From Kutzneria kofuensis (GTDB lineage Bacteria > Actinomycetota > Actinomycetes > Mycobacteriales > Pseudonocardiaceae): a stretch of DNA of 64,000 bases. The first letter of the stretch is position 1. Every line of letters starts with the position of its first letter. The DNA lies in the NCBI RefSeq assembly GCF_014203355.1, contig NZ_JACHIR010000001.1, positions 3,164,038 to 3,228,037 on the forward strand. Reading direction: 5' to 3'. The notes below the pieces were generated by a model. The model had not been told where the DNA came from and searched no databases. It worked only from the letters and a program-made list of their open reading frames with translations. The translations under genes and the position numbers were made by a program. This document shows, one piece after another, positions 40,593-50,994 of the stretch.

Positions 40593-40640
40593 CACGTGAG
40601 TGGCTTATTTGCGCTCAGGGCGCACCTGAGCCACTCAGGT
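40593..40640. repeat. Intergenic palindromic element, single copy (terminator-like)
   Basis: TGAGTGGCT (40597-40605) pairs with AGCCACTCA (40629-40637), with an inner TGCGC/GCGCA stem and a short loop. The same element, slightly changed, is the last unit of the array at 53472-53520. It lies just past the stop of the DUF255 gene, so it probably acts as its terminator. Confidence 0.7.
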
Positions 40641-40673
40641 AGGGCAAAAATTGAAGGGTGTTAAGGAAAGGGC

Positions 40674-42686
<2,013 letters not shown>

Positions 42687-42753
42687 GCGCCCCAGCCTGC
42701 CACTCCGAGAATCCACATGCGCGTCCCCGTGACCATCCGGGACACTGGCGCGT

Positions 42754-44103
42754 GTGCTCCTGACCCTGACCACCACCATGCCGCAGGCCACTGACCTGGG
42801 CTTCCTCCTGCACAAGCACCCGGACAAGGCGCAGACGTTCCCCGTGTCCGCGGGTTCCGCGCACGTGTTCTACCCACGCGCCACCGACGCCGAGTGCACC
42901 GCGGCGCTGCTGCTGGAGGTCGACCCGATCGCGCTGGTTCGTGGCGACCGAGGTCAGGGGCTGTTCCAGTACGTCAACGACCGGCCGTACGCCGCCAGTT
43001 CGATGCTGGCGGTGGCGCTGGGGTCGGTATTCCGGACGGCCATGAACGGCCGCTGCGACGTGAAGCCGGAGCTGCCGGGGCGGGAGATCCCGCTCAGCGT
43101 GCACCTGCCGGTGGTACCGGCGCGCGGCGGCGCGGATCTCGTGCGGCGGCTGTTCGAGCCGCTGGGCTGGGCCGTGGGCGTTGAGCAGATCGAAAGCTCC
43201 CGCTACGTCGACCTGAGGCTGGCCGGCACGCTGCGGCTGGCCGACGCGCTGAACCACCTGTACGTGCTGCTGCCCGTGCTCGACGACGCAAAACACTACT
43301 GGGTGTCCCACGACGAGGTCGACAAGCTGCTGCGGGCCGGCGAGGGCTGGCTGGCCGCGCACCCGGAGCGGGAGCTGATCAGCCGCCGATACCTTGCGCA
43401 CCAGCGGGGTTACGTCCGATCGGCGCTGGAGCGGCTGGGCGAGGTGGACGAGTTCGACCCGGAGGACGCCGAACCCGGTCCGGAAAAATCGACACTGCGC
43501 CGAGAGTCCCTCGCGGAGCTGCGGCGCGCTGCCGTGCTGGCGGCGCTGCGGCAGTCCGGGGCCCGGCGCGTGGTCGACCTCGGCTGTGGGCCCGGGGCGC
43601 TGCTGCGTCTGCTGGTCAAGGACCCGCAGTTCGAGGAGATCCTCGGTGTGGACGTGTCGACGGCGGCGCTGCGCACGGCTGCCGACCGGCTCAACGACCG
43701 GGAGCTGCGGCGCGTCACCCTGCGGCAGTCGGCGTTGACGTACAAGGACGCGGAGCTGGCCGGTTACGACGCGGCGGTGCTGATGGAGGTCGTCGAGCAC
43801 CTCGACCCGCCGCGGCTGCCGGCGCTGGAGCGGTCGGTGTTCGGCGCGGCGAAACCGCGGACAGTGATCGTCACTACCCCGAACGTCGAGTACAACGTGC
43901 GGTACGAGGGCCTGGCGGCGGGCGCTTTCCGCCATCCGGACCACCGGTTCGAGTGGACCCGGGCGCAGTTCGCGGCGTGGGCGGAAGCCGTTGCCGCCCA
44001 GCATGGTTACCGCGTCCAGTACCTTCCCGTCGGAGAGCCGGACCCGGAGCTGGGTCCGCCGACGCAGATGGCCGTCTTCAGCCGGGAGGAGGAGGCGTCA
44101 TGA
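42754..44103 (+). CDS. hen1: Hen1 RNA 3'-terminal ribose 2'-O-methyltransferase
   Basis: A 449-residue bacterial Hen1. The N-terminal half ([20 protein letters not shown]) is the Hen1-specific domain that partners Pnkp. The C-terminal methyltransferase has the SAM loop [15 protein letters not shown] (about residue 273), metal-binding EVVEH (about 345-349) and HRFEW. It adds a 2'-O-methyl group at the 3' end of cleaved RNA before Pnkp ligates it, which makes the repaired junction resistant to a second ribotoxin cut. Known partners are encoded next door. Its stop overlaps the pnkp ATG. Confidence 0.95.
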   Translation: MLLTLTTTMPQATDLGFLLHKHPDKAQTFPVSAGSAHVFYPRATDAECTAALLLEVDPIALVRGDRGQGLFQYVNDRPYAASSMLAVALGSVFRTAMNGRCDVKPELPGREIPLSVHLPVVPARGGADLVRRLFEPLGWAVGVEQIESSRYVDLRLAGTLRLADALNHLYVLLPVLDDAKHYWVSHDEVDKLLRAGEGWLAAHPERELISRRYLAHQRGYVRSALERLGEVDEFDPEDAEPGPEKSTLRRESLAELRRAAVLAALRQSGARRVVDLGCGPGALLRLLVKDPQFEEILGVDVSTAALRTAADRLNDRELRRVTLRQSALTYKDAELAGYDAAVLMEVVEHLDPPRLPALERSVFGAAKPRTVIVTTPNVEYNVRYEGLAAGAFRHPDHRFEWTRAQFAAWAEAVAAQHGYRVQYLPVGEPDPELGPPTQMAVFSREEEAS

Positions 44104-46580
44104 CCGAGCTCGTCATCCCGCAGCTGTCGCTGGTCGCGCTGGTCGGCGCCTCCGGCTCGGGCAAGTCCACCTTCGCCCGCAAGCACTTCCGGCCGACCGA
44201 GGTGATCTCCAGTGATCACTGCCGCGGCCTGGTGTCCGACGACGACAACGACCAGTCGGCCACCGGCGACGCGTTCGACGTGCTGCACTACATCGCCGGC
44301 AAGCGGCTGCACAACGGCCGGCTGACCGTCGTGGACGCGACCAACGTGCAGCGCGAGGGGCGGGCGTCGCTGGTGCGGCTGGCCCGCGAACACGACGTGC
44401 TGCCGGTCGCCGTCGTGCTGGACCTGCCGGAGTCCGTGTGCTTCCAGCGCAACGAGGCCCGGCCGGACCGAGACTTCGGTGTGCACGTGATCCGGCGGCA
44501 GCGCAACGACCTGCGCCGGTCGCTGCGCTTCCTGGAGAAGGAGGGCTTCCGCCGCGTGCACGTGCTGCGCACGGTCGAGGAGGTCGAGGCCGTGACGATC
44601 CGCCGCGAGCCGCTGGTCAACGACCGGCGCGGCGAGACCGGGCCGTTCGACATCATCGGCGACGTGCACGGCTGCCGCGCCGAGCTGACGGAACTGCTGG
44701 CACGGCTGGGATATCACGTCGAAGGCGACTTCGCGTCGCACCCGGCGGGGCGCCGCGCGGTGTTCGTCGGCGACCTCGTGGATCGTGGACCGGACACGCC
44801 GGGCGTGCTGCGGCTGGTGATGAACATGGTCGCCGCCGGCACGGCGCTGTGCGTGGCCGGAAACCACGAGAACAAGCTGGTCCGGGCCCTGCGCGGGCGC
44901 AACGTGCAGGTGACGCACGGGCTGGCGGAGTCGCTGGCGCAGCTGTCCGAGCAGCCGGAGGAGTTCCGCAAGCAGGCCGAGCAGTTCTGCTACGACCTCG
45001 TGTCGCACTACGTGCTGGACGGCGGCAAGCTGGTCGTGGCGCACGCCGGGCTGCCGGAGCGGTACCAGGGGCGGGCGTCCGGCCGGGTGCGCAGTTTCGC
45101 GCTGTACGGGGAGACGACCGGGGAGACCGACGAGTACGGACTGCCGGTTCGGTATCCGTGGGCCAACGACTACCGCGGCAGCGCGACCGTGGTGTACGGG
45201 CACACGCCGGTGCCGTCCGCCGAGTGGGTGAACAACACCATCTGTCTGGACACCGGGTGTGTGTTCGGCGGCCGGCTGACGGCGCTGCGGTATCCGGAGC
45301 GGGAGCTCGTTTCCGTTGCGGCGGAAAAGGTCTGGTACGAGCCGGTGCGGCCGTTGGCGCCGGTGGAAGCGGTGCGGCCGCCGGACGAGCTGGACCTCAC
45401 CGACGTGATCGGCAAGCGGACCGTGCAGACGGCCAACCACGGCCGGCTGACCGTGCGCGCGGAGAACGCGGCGGCGGCGATCGAGGTGATGAGCCGGTTC
45501 GCGATCGAGCCGGCGAAGCTGCTGTACCTGCCGCCGACGATGGCTCCGGTGGCGACGTCGCAGCGCCCGGAGGTGTTGGAGCATCCGGAGGAGGCGTTCG
45601 CCGGGTACCGGCACGACGGCGTGGATCGGGTCGTGTGCGAGGAGAAGCACATGGGCTCACGGGCCGTTGTGTTGGTGTCGCGCGACGGCGGTGCCGTGCA
45701 CACACGGACCGGTCGGTCGTTCTTCGACGAGGAACTGACCGGGCAGCTGCTGGAGCGAATCCGTTCTGCCATCGCGAAGGCCGCGCTTTGGTCTACTTTG
45801 GACACTGACTGGCTGCTGCTCGACTGCGAGCTGCTGCCGTGGAACGCCAAGGCGGGCGCGTTGATCCGGGAGCAGTACGCGGCGGTCGGCGCGGCGGCCC
45901 AGGGTGCTCTGCCGGCAGCCGTCGACGTCCTGCGCGAGGCGTCCCACCGGGGCGTTGACGTGACGGAACTGTTGGCGCGCACGGAGTCCCGGGCCTCGAA
46001 CGCCGCCGCCTACCGCGAGGCGTACGAGCGGTACTGCTGGCCGACCGAGGGCCTGAACGGCGTGCGGATCGCCCCGTTCCAGCTGCTCGCGTCGGAGAAG
46101 GCCACGTACCACGACCGCCCGCACTCCTGGCACCTCGCACTGGCCGACCAGCTCTCCGCCGCCGACCCGGAGTTGTTCGCCAGCACGGCAAACCTGACCG
46201 TGGACACGACCGACCCCGAGTCGGTCAGGGCCGGCGTGCGCTGGTGGGAGGAGCTGACCGCGGCCGGCGGCGAGGGCATGGTCGTCAAGCCGATGGCCAA
46301 CCTGACGCGCGGCCGGCGCGGGCTGGTGCAGCCGGGGCTGAAGGTGCGCGGGCGGGAGTACCTGCGGATCATCTACGGGCCCGACTACACCGAGCCGGGC
46401 AACATCGACCGGCTGCGGCAGCGTGGCCTCGCGGCCAAGCGGTCGCTGGCGGCACGGGAGTACGCGCTGGGCATCGAGGGACTGGAGCGGCTGGCCCGCG
46501 GCGAGCCGCTGTGGCGCGTGCACGAATGCGTGTTCGCCGTGCTGGCGCTGGAGTCCGAACCCGTGGATCCGAGGCTGTAG
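44100..46580 (+). CDS. pnkp: Polynucleotide kinase-phosphatase-ligase Pnkp
   Basis: A three-domain RNA-repair enzyme of 826 residues. The 5' kinase has P-loop GASGSGKST (residue about 16-24). The 2',3' phosphatase has IIGDVHGCR, GDLVDRGPDT, GNHENK and YGHTPV. The C-terminal ligase-like adenylyltransferase has the nucleotidyl Lys in CEEKHMGSRA (about residue 518). It heals both ends of cut RNA, and with Hen1 seals them. All catalytic motifs are intact and length is normal. Start fixed by the ATGA overlap with hen1; the next gene starts right after the stop. Confidence 0.96.
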   Translation: MTELVIPQLSLVALVGASGSGKSTFARKHFRPTEVISSDHCRGLVSDDDNDQSATGDAFDVLHYIAGKRLHNGRLTVVDATNVQREGRASLVRLAREHDVLPVAVVLDLPESVCFQRNEARPDRDFGVHVIRRQRNDLRRSLRFLEKEGFRRVHVLRTVEEVEAVTIRREPLVNDRRGETGPFDIIGDVHGCRAELTELLARLGYHVEGDFASHPAGRRAVFVGDLVDRGPDTPGVLRLVMNMVAAGTALCVAGNHENKLVRALRGRNVQVTHGLAESLAQLSEQPEEFRKQAEQFCYDLVSHYVLDGGKLVVAHAGLPERYQGRASGRVRSFALYGETTGETDEYGLPVRYPWANDYRGSATVVYGHTPVPSAEWVNNTICLDTGCVFGGRLTALRYPERELVSVAAEKVWYEPVRPLAPVEAVRPPDELDLTDVIGKRTVQTANHGRLTVRAENAAAAIEVMSRFAIEPAKLLYLPPTMAPVATSQRPEVLEHPEEAFAGYRHDGVDRVVCEEKHMGSRAVVLVSRDGGAVHTRTGRSFFDEELTGQLLERIRSAIAKAALWSTLDTDWLLLDCELLPWNAKAGALIREQYAAVGAAAQGALPAAVDVLREASHRGVDVTELLARTESRASNAAAYREAYERYCWPTEGLNGVRIAPFQLLASEKATYHDRPHSWHLALADQLSAADPELFASTANLTVDTTDPESVRAGVRWWEELTAAGGEGMVVKPMANLTRGRRGLVQPGLKVRGREYLRIIYGPDYTEPGNIDRLRQRGLAAKRSLAAREYALGIEGLERLARGEPLWRVHECVFAVLALESEPVDPRL

Positions 46581-47252
46581 ATGATCGAGCACACCGTGTT
46601 GTCCGTGATCGTCGGCTCGCACGCGTACGGGCTGGACACCGACGAGTCCGATGTGGACCGCCGGGGCGTGTACGTGCCGCCGACGCGGCTGTTCTGGACC
46701 TTCGAGAAGCCGCCGACCTCGGTGGACGGGCCGGAGCAGGAACGGGTGAGCTGGGAGGTCGAGCACTTCCTCGCGTTGGGGCTGAAGGCCAACCCCACCG
46801 TGCTGGAGGTGCTCGCTTCCGACCTCGTCGAGACGTGCACTCCACTGGGCGAGGAGCTGCGGGCCCTGCTTCCGGCGCTGCTGTCCCAGCGGGCCGCCGA
46901 CAGCTTCCGTCGGGCCACCGCGCAGCAGTTCGCACGGGCCGCCGCCGCCATGGCCAGCGGCGGCACGCCTCGGTGGAAGCAGGTCATGCACGTGATCCGA
47001 CTGTTGACCCTGTGCGACCGGCTACTGACCACCGGAGAACTGGTGATCAAGGTCGGCGAGCACCGGTCGCAGCTGCTGGCCGTGCGCGAAGGCGACGTGC
47101 CGTGGAAGGACGTCGTGAAGTGGGTGGAGGATCTGCGCGACCGCACCGCGCGGGCCGTGCTCCGCTCCCCGCTGCCCGCGGTGCCCGACACCGCCGCCGT
47201 CGAGGACTGGCTGGTGTCGGTGCGCCGGAGATCCGCTTTGGAGGAACTGTGA
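46581..47252 (+). CDS. Nucleotidyltransferase (COG3541-like), RNA-repair operon
   Basis: A 223-residue Pol-beta-superfamily nucleotidyltransferase: VGSHAYGLDTDESDVDRRGV (about residues 11-30) is the GS...DxD active site. Helical regions follow. Its ATG directly abuts the pnkp stop, and its own stop overlaps the next start, so it belongs to the hen1-pnkp operon. By family it could add nucleotides to RNA ends, for example rebuilding a damaged tRNA 3' end, or modify a protein. This is inference; no third catalytic Asp was placed with certainty. Confidence 0.88.
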   Translation: MIEHTVLSVIVGSHAYGLDTDESDVDRRGVYVPPTRLFWTFEKPPTSVDGPEQERVSWEVEHFLALGLKANPTVLEVLASDLVETCTPLGEELRALLPALLSQRAADSFRRATAQQFARAAAAMASGGTPRWKQVMHVIRLLTLCDRLLTTGELVIKVGEHRSQLLAVREGDVPWKDVVKWVEDLRDRTARAVLRSPLPAVPDTAAVEDWLVSVRRRSALEEL

Positions 47253-48004
47253 CCGCCGTGGACGTTCCCGGGCTGCGTGAGGTCGTCGCCGAACAGCCGT
47301 ACCGGCTGCTGTTCGCCACCGTGTCCGGCGCGCACCTGTACGGCTTCCCGTCCGCCGACTCCGACGTGGACCTGCGGGGCGTGCACCTGCTGCCCGCCGA
47401 CGAGGTGATCGGGCTGCGGCACGGACCGGAGACGCTGGAGCGGATGTGGCTGCGGGACGGGGTCGAACTCGACCTCGTCACCCACGACCTGCTCAAGTTC
47501 GTCCGACTTCTGTTGCGCCCCAACGGTTATGTTCTCGAGCAGCTGCTGTCCCCGCTGGTCGTCCAGACCTCCGACGCCCACGCCGAGCTCGCCGGCCACG
47601 CCGCCGGGTGCATCACCCGGCGGCACGCCCACCACTACCGGGGCTTCGCCCACACCCAGTGGCAGCTGTTCGGCCGTAACAACGAGCTCAAGCCCCTGCT
47701 CTACACGTTCCGGGCCCTGCTCACCGGCATCAACCTCATGCGCACCGGCGTGATCGAGGCGGATCTGTCCGTGCTGGTCGAAAGCCTCGACGGGCCGTCG
47801 TTCCTGCCCGAGCTCATCGCCGCCAAGGCCGCTGGCGAACACCTCACCCTGACCGGCGGCCCGTCACCGGAGCAGCTGTGGCAGACCTACGAGCAGTGGC
47901 TGGCGGAGTTGGTCGCCGCGCAGGAGAAGTCCACGCTCCCCGAGCAGCCCTCGGCCGAACCCCAGCTGCACGACTTCGTGGTCCGACTCCGACTCACAGC
48001 CTGA
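47249..48004 (+). CDS. Second nucleotidyltransferase (COG3541-like), RNA-repair operon
   Basis: A 251-residue relative of the preceding protein. Its active-site motif reads SGAHLYGFPSADSDVDLRGV, with Ala in place of the usual Ser of the GS motif but both Asp kept. A possible third acidic site is VELDLVTHDLLKFV. The C-terminal half (HHYRGFAHTQWQLFGRNNEL, then FRALLTGINLM) is helical like minimal nucleotidyltransferase partners. GTG start coupled by GTGA. Two unequal copies suggest a heterodimer or different substrates. Confidence 0.88.
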   Translation: MTAVDVPGLREVVAEQPYRLLFATVSGAHLYGFPSADSDVDLRGVHLLPADEVIGLRHGPETLERMWLRDGVELDLVTHDLLKFVRLLLRPNGYVLEQLLSPLVVQTSDAHAELAGHAAGCITRRHAHHYRGFAHTQWQLFGRNNELKPLLYTFRALLTGINLMRTGVIEADLSVLVESLDGPSFLPELIAAKAAGEHLTLTGGPSPEQLWQTYEQWLAELVAAQEKSTLPEQPSAEPQLHDFVVRLRLTA

Positions 48005-48006
48005 AC

Positions 48007-48091
48007 CCCCGGCGAGTCCCGCTCACCGTCACACCGAAAGCGCGAAACCGATTCACGCATTCGGTGTGACGCTCGGCGGGACTCGCCGGGG
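48007..48091. terminator. Long two-part inverted repeat after the RNA-repair operon
   Basis: CCCCGGCGAGTCCCGC pairs with GCGGGACTCGCCGGGG (48076-48091), and GTCACACCGAA pairs with TTCGGTGTGAC (48060-48070); a 5-nt internal bulge and a 21-nt loop remain. It starts 3 bp after the operon stop. The left arm of the opposite gene's end lies inside it, so it may stop transcription from both sides. Confidence 0.75.
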
Positions 48092-48418
48092 TCGGGTGCG
48101 GGCCATCAGGACGATGCTGACGATCAACGTGGTCAGGATCAGCCCGTGGTAGGTGAGGTCGGGCACCGACTTGGGGCCGGGGCCGCTGCTGATGGCGGTG
48201 ATGCCGACGACGGTGCCGAAGGCGGCGAAACCGCTGGTCCACAACGCCACCGCGCGGCGGCCGCGCAGCGCGAAGAAGGCGCCGACGGCCATGACCACGC
48301 CGATCAGGGCCTCGGGCCCGGCGGCGCCCGGCTCCCACTCGACGGTGAGGTGCAGCAAGGACGCGACCAGGAAGGTGGCGGCCTCGACGATCATCAGGTA
48401 ACCGAATCCCCGTGGCAT
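48053..48418 (-). CDS. Small four-span membrane protein
   Basis: A 121-residue protein with four hydrophobic segments (beginning LMIVEAATFLVASLLHLTVE) joined by short loops such as LRGRRAVALW. It is not a named family to me. The last dozen residues (RTRPRRVPPSVTPNA) are encoded inside the long inverted repeat, so the true C-terminus may be a by-product of that element. ATG start without a strong ribosome site. Confidence 0.62.
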   Translation of the reverse strand: MPRGFGYLMIVEAATFLVASLLHLTVEWEPGAAGPEALIGVVMAVGAFFALRGRRAVALWTSGFAAFGTVVGITAISSGPGPKSVPDLTYHGLILTTLIVSIVLMARTRPRRVPPSVTPNA

Positions 48419-48494
48419 GCGGCCAAGCCTCCCCGCAACGCCCGCGAACCGCGTCGGCCCGGAGGCGACACCCGTACGTACGCCCGAGCGCGTA

Positions 48495-49103
48495 TCAGCC
48501 GAGCAGCTTGAGCCACGGGTGGTCGGGGTGCTGGCGGCTGATCAAGTCGGCGCAGCGGTGCCGCCCGGCGGCGTCCAGCCACGGCAGGGTGGCGACCAGG
48601 TCGGCCTCGTCACGGGCGAGGGCGTCCCGGGCCTTGAACAGGATCACCAGCTCGGGCCGCAGGTAGCGGATGCCGCGCCCTTCCCAGGTCGCCTCGGCCA
48701 GCGGCAATGCCAGCGACGGATCCCGCTGGTAGACCCACTTGCCGTCGCGGTCGTCGGTGAGCTTGATGTCCAGCAGCCACGGCGCGGACGCGTGCTCGCG
48801 GATCCACAGCTGGCCGGCCCACGACGGCAGGTCCTCGCCCCAGGTGACCGGCTTCAGGGCCCCGTCACCGAAGGCCCATACGTGGAACCGGGCGGAGAAG
48901 TGCTCGATCACGGCCGGCAGGTCGCGGCGGAAGACGCCGAGGTCGATGTCGCGGTGCTCCCGGCGCACGGCCGCGTACGCCTCGATCGCCCACCCGCCGC
49001 AGATCCACCACGGCACGTCGAGGCCGGCACACAGCGCCGCCGCGTCGTCGGGCTTGACCATCCCCCAAGGCCCGTACCACGCGGCGACGTCCGACCCGCC
49101 CAC
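48495..49103 (-). CDS. Nucleotidyltransferase of the aminoglycoside-adenylyltransferase-like type
   Basis: A 202-residue protein with WWICGGWAIEAYAAVRREHR followed by DIDLGVFRRD, the GGW...DxD pattern of the aminoglycoside nucleotidyltransferase-like family (related to AadA/LinB types), and a DGKWVYQRDPSLALPL segment. Such proteins can adenylate drugs, but many are of unknown role. GTG start immediately after the stop of the upstream small gene (TAGGTG); ATG at 49061 is an alternative. Likely co-transcribed from mca. Confidence 0.82.
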   Translation of the reverse strand: MGGSDVAAWYGPWGMVKPDDAAALCAGLDVPWWICGGWAIEAYAAVRREHRDIDLGVFRRDLPAVIEHFSARFHVWAFGDGALKPVTWGEDLPSWAGQLWIREHASAPWLLDIKLTDDRDGKWVYQRDPSLALPLAEATWEGRGIRYLRPELVILFKARDALARDEADLVATLPWLDAAGRHRCADLISRQHPDHPWLKLLG

Positions 49104-49349
49104 CTACTCCCCGGTCTTCGGCGTCGGCTCGTCCGGCGGGTCGAAACTGGCCGGCACCCGCTTGAGGTGCTTGGTCATCGACCGGATCAGGAACGCGACG
49201 GCGACGAAGAAGAGGATGAGCACGACAAAACCGACGGGCGTGGACTTGCCGAAGTCCTCCCCCTGACCGCCCTGGTCGGTGTTGGCGGGTGTGGTGGTGG
49301 CGGTGGTCGTCTCGGCCAGCGCCACCCCCGGGACCGGAAGACCGGTCAC
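49104..49349 (-). CDS. Small membrane protein linked to mca (Rv1083-like)
   Basis: An 81-residue protein with a Thr-rich N-terminus ([16 protein letters not shown]), one membrane span (about residues 37-56, [20 protein letters not shown]) and a basic/acidic tail [20 protein letters not shown]. It overlaps the mca stop by 4 bp (GTGA). A small membrane protein lies in the same place in mycobacteria (Rv1083). The role in mycothiol metabolism is unknown. Confidence 0.83.
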   Translation of the reverse strand: MTGLPVPGVALAETTTATTTPANTDQGGQGEDFGKSTPVGFVVLILFFVAVAFLIRSMTKHLKRVPASFDPPDEPTPKTGE

Positions 49350-50227
49350 ACGTGCACCTTCTCTCGAACTCCGGCGAACAGGTCGTCCTCGGGCAGCGTG
49401 GTGTCCACCAGCGACCGGACGAGCTCGTACTCCTCGGTCGGCCACACCTCGCGCTGCAGGTCCAAGGGTACGGCGAACCACCGGGAGGTGGGATCGATCT
49501 GGGTGGCGTGCGCCCGCAGCGCGGCCAGGCCCTGCTCGAAGTAGTCGGCGCAGTCGACCTGGGTGGTGACCCGCTCCATGTTGTCCTTGCGGTTCGGGTC
49601 CCAGTTGGCCAGCCACTCCTCGTACGGCGACTCCAGGCCCCGGGCCAGCAGCGCCTCGTGGAACGCGACCAGCTTGGCCCGGGAGAAGCCGTGCGAGTAG
49701 TACAGCTTGGACGTCTGCCAGGGCTCGCCGGCCTCGGGGAACTGGTCGGGGTCGGCGGCGGCGTCGAAGGCCGCGACGGAGACCTCGTGGCAGCGGATGT
49801 GGTCGGGGTGCGGGTAGCCGCCGTTCTCGTCGTAGGTGACGATGACGTGCGGCCGGAACTCGCGGACCACCCGGACCAGCGCCTCGGTGGACTCCTCCAG
49901 CGGCACCAGCGCGAAGCAGCCCTCGGGCAGCGGCGGCTTGGGGTCGCCCTCGGGCAGGCCGGAGTCGACGTAGCCGAGCCAGCGGTGCTGGATGCCGAGG
50001 ATCTTGGCGGCGGTGGCCATCTCCTCGCGCCGGATCTCGGCCATGTTCTCCAGCACGTCCGGCCGGTCCATGGCCGGGTTCAGGATGCTGCCCCGCTCGC
50101 CGCCTGTGCAGGTCACGACCATCACGTCGTGGCCCTCGGCGACGTAGCGCGCCATTGTGGCGGCGCCCTTGCTGGACTCGTCGTCGGGGTGTGCGTGCAC
50201 TGCCATCAGGCGCAGCTTCTCGGCCAT
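49346..50227 (-). CDS. mca: Mycothiol S-conjugate amidase
   Basis: A 293-residue zinc amidase of the MshB/LmbE fold: [13 protein letters not shown] and [12 protein letters not shown] carry the metal ligands, with [15 protein letters not shown] typical of Mca. It cleaves mycothiol-toxin conjugates to a mercapturic acid and GlcN-Ins. This is one of the clearest markers that the host makes mycothiol, so it is an actinobacterium. Full length; matches Rv1082. Confidence 0.97.
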   Translation of the reverse strand: MAEKLRLMAVHAHPDDESSKGAATMARYVAEGHDVMVVTCTGGERGSILNPAMDRPDVLENMAEIRREEMATAAKILGIQHRWLGYVDSGLPEGDPKPPLPEGCFALVPLEESTEALVRVVREFRPHVIVTYDENGGYPHPDHIRCHEVSVAAFDAAADPDQFPEAGEPWQTSKLYYSHGFSRAKLVAFHEALLARGLESPYEEWLANWDPNRKDNMERVTTQVDCADYFEQGLAALRAHATQIDPTSRWFAVPLDLQREVWPTEEYELVRSLVDTTLPEDDLFAGVREKVHV

Positions 50228-50347
50228 GGTCCCCTCATCGTCGTATCCACCCTGCCCGCCGGCCTCACCGGGGGCCCAGGGATACTCAACCGGGCGGTCA
50301 GAGCCATTGTTCCAAAGGGGTCCGACAGTCCCGAGCGAGGAGGCGAC

Positions 50348-50773
50348 ATGGTCACACAGCGTGAGCTCCCGGCCGGCCGCTACGGCTCCCGGGACAAGCG
50401 TCGTGGCCCGCGCTGGGCGTACTGGGCATTACTCGGCGTGTTCGTCGTGGCCGGCCTGGTGGTGGCCTACGTGGCGTACGTCAACCTGGGCGACGGCCCG
50501 ATCACGACCGAGGCCGCCCGGTACACCGTCGTCGACGACGGCTCGGTCAGGTTCGGCTTCACCGTCACCCGCGACGACCCGTCCAAACCGGCCGACTGCA
50601 TCGTCCGGGCCCGCGCCGGCGACGGCGACGAGGCCGGCGTCCGTGAGGTCTACGTGCCCGCGGGCGGCGCCCAACGCACGGTCGACACGGTGGTGCACAC
50701 CTCGAAACGAGCAGTGATCGTGGAGGTGTACGGCTGCTCGTACCAGGTGCCCCCTTACCTGAAGAACAACTAG
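50348..50773 (+). CDS. DUF4307 membrane protein
   Basis: A 141-residue protein with a basic cytoplasmic start ([14 protein letters not shown]), one membrane span (about residues 25-46) and an extracytoplasmic beta-rich domain with two Cys (ADCIVRA; VYGCSYQ). This is the DUF4307 pattern; Rv1081c holds the same place between mca and greA. Function unknown. ATG with GAGGAGG upstream. Divergent from mca. Confidence 0.9.
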   Translation: MVTQRELPAGRYGSRDKRRGPRWAYWALLGVFVVAGLVVAYVAYVNLGDGPITTEAARYTVVDDGSVRFGFTVTRDDPSKPADCIVRARAGDGDEAGVREVYVPAGGAQRTVDTVVHTSKRAVIVEVYGCSYQVPPYLKNN

Positions 50774-50845
50774 CCGCCAAGCGGGTGAACCGGCCCGCAA
50801 GCAGTCGTGGACCTGCGAAAATTCCGACGCCGGGCACTGGCGGCG

Positions 50846-50854
50846 TGCTAGAAT
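50846..50854 (+). promoter_or_regulatory. Extended -10 promoter of greA
   Basis: TGCTAGAAT is a near-perfect extended -10 box (TGN-TANAAT). The start of transcription would fall near 50861, only a few bases before the leader terminator and about 135 nt before the greA GTG. Confidence 0.65.
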
Positions 50855-50864
50855 CGTTCGACAG

Positions 50865-50893
50865 CACGGCCCCTTTCCACGGGCCGTGTTTTT
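50865..50893 (+). terminator. Terminator hairpin inside the greA leader
   Basis: CACGGCCC pairs with GGGCCGTG around an 8-nt loop and is followed at once by TTTTT, a textbook intrinsic terminator and a rare T-run in this GC-rich DNA. It lies between the greA promoter and the gene. Most transcripts should end here as a short RNA of about 30 nt unless antitermination occurs. Confidence 0.75.
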
Positions 50894-50896
50894 CCG

Positions 50897-50941
50897 TTCC
50901 GGGCCTCACGGCCCGGAAGTTCCCGGCATGCCATTGGCATG
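50897..50941 (+). promoter_or_regulatory. Two further hairpins in the greA leader
   Basis: TTCCGGGCC/GGCCCGGAA with a TCAC tetraloop (50897-50918), then CATGCC/GGCATG with a 3-nt loop (50927-50941). They directly follow the leader terminator. They could form alternative structures or guide antitermination or RNA processing. Confidence 0.55.
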
Positions 50942-50994
50942 TCGGTGCCCGCGTGTCCGACATGGGCCCGGAGTACGACGAGGAGTTGGTGACC

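Noticed and set aside
44007-45650. Minus-strand frame opposite pnkp
   Set aside because: His/Arg/Gln-rich shadow of the pnkp codons, with no family motif or ribosome site.
50785-50994. N-terminal extension of GreA by 70 residues
   Set aside because: The stretch is the structured leader with promoter, terminator and hairpins; GreA homologues begin at the GTG of VSETQVTWL.
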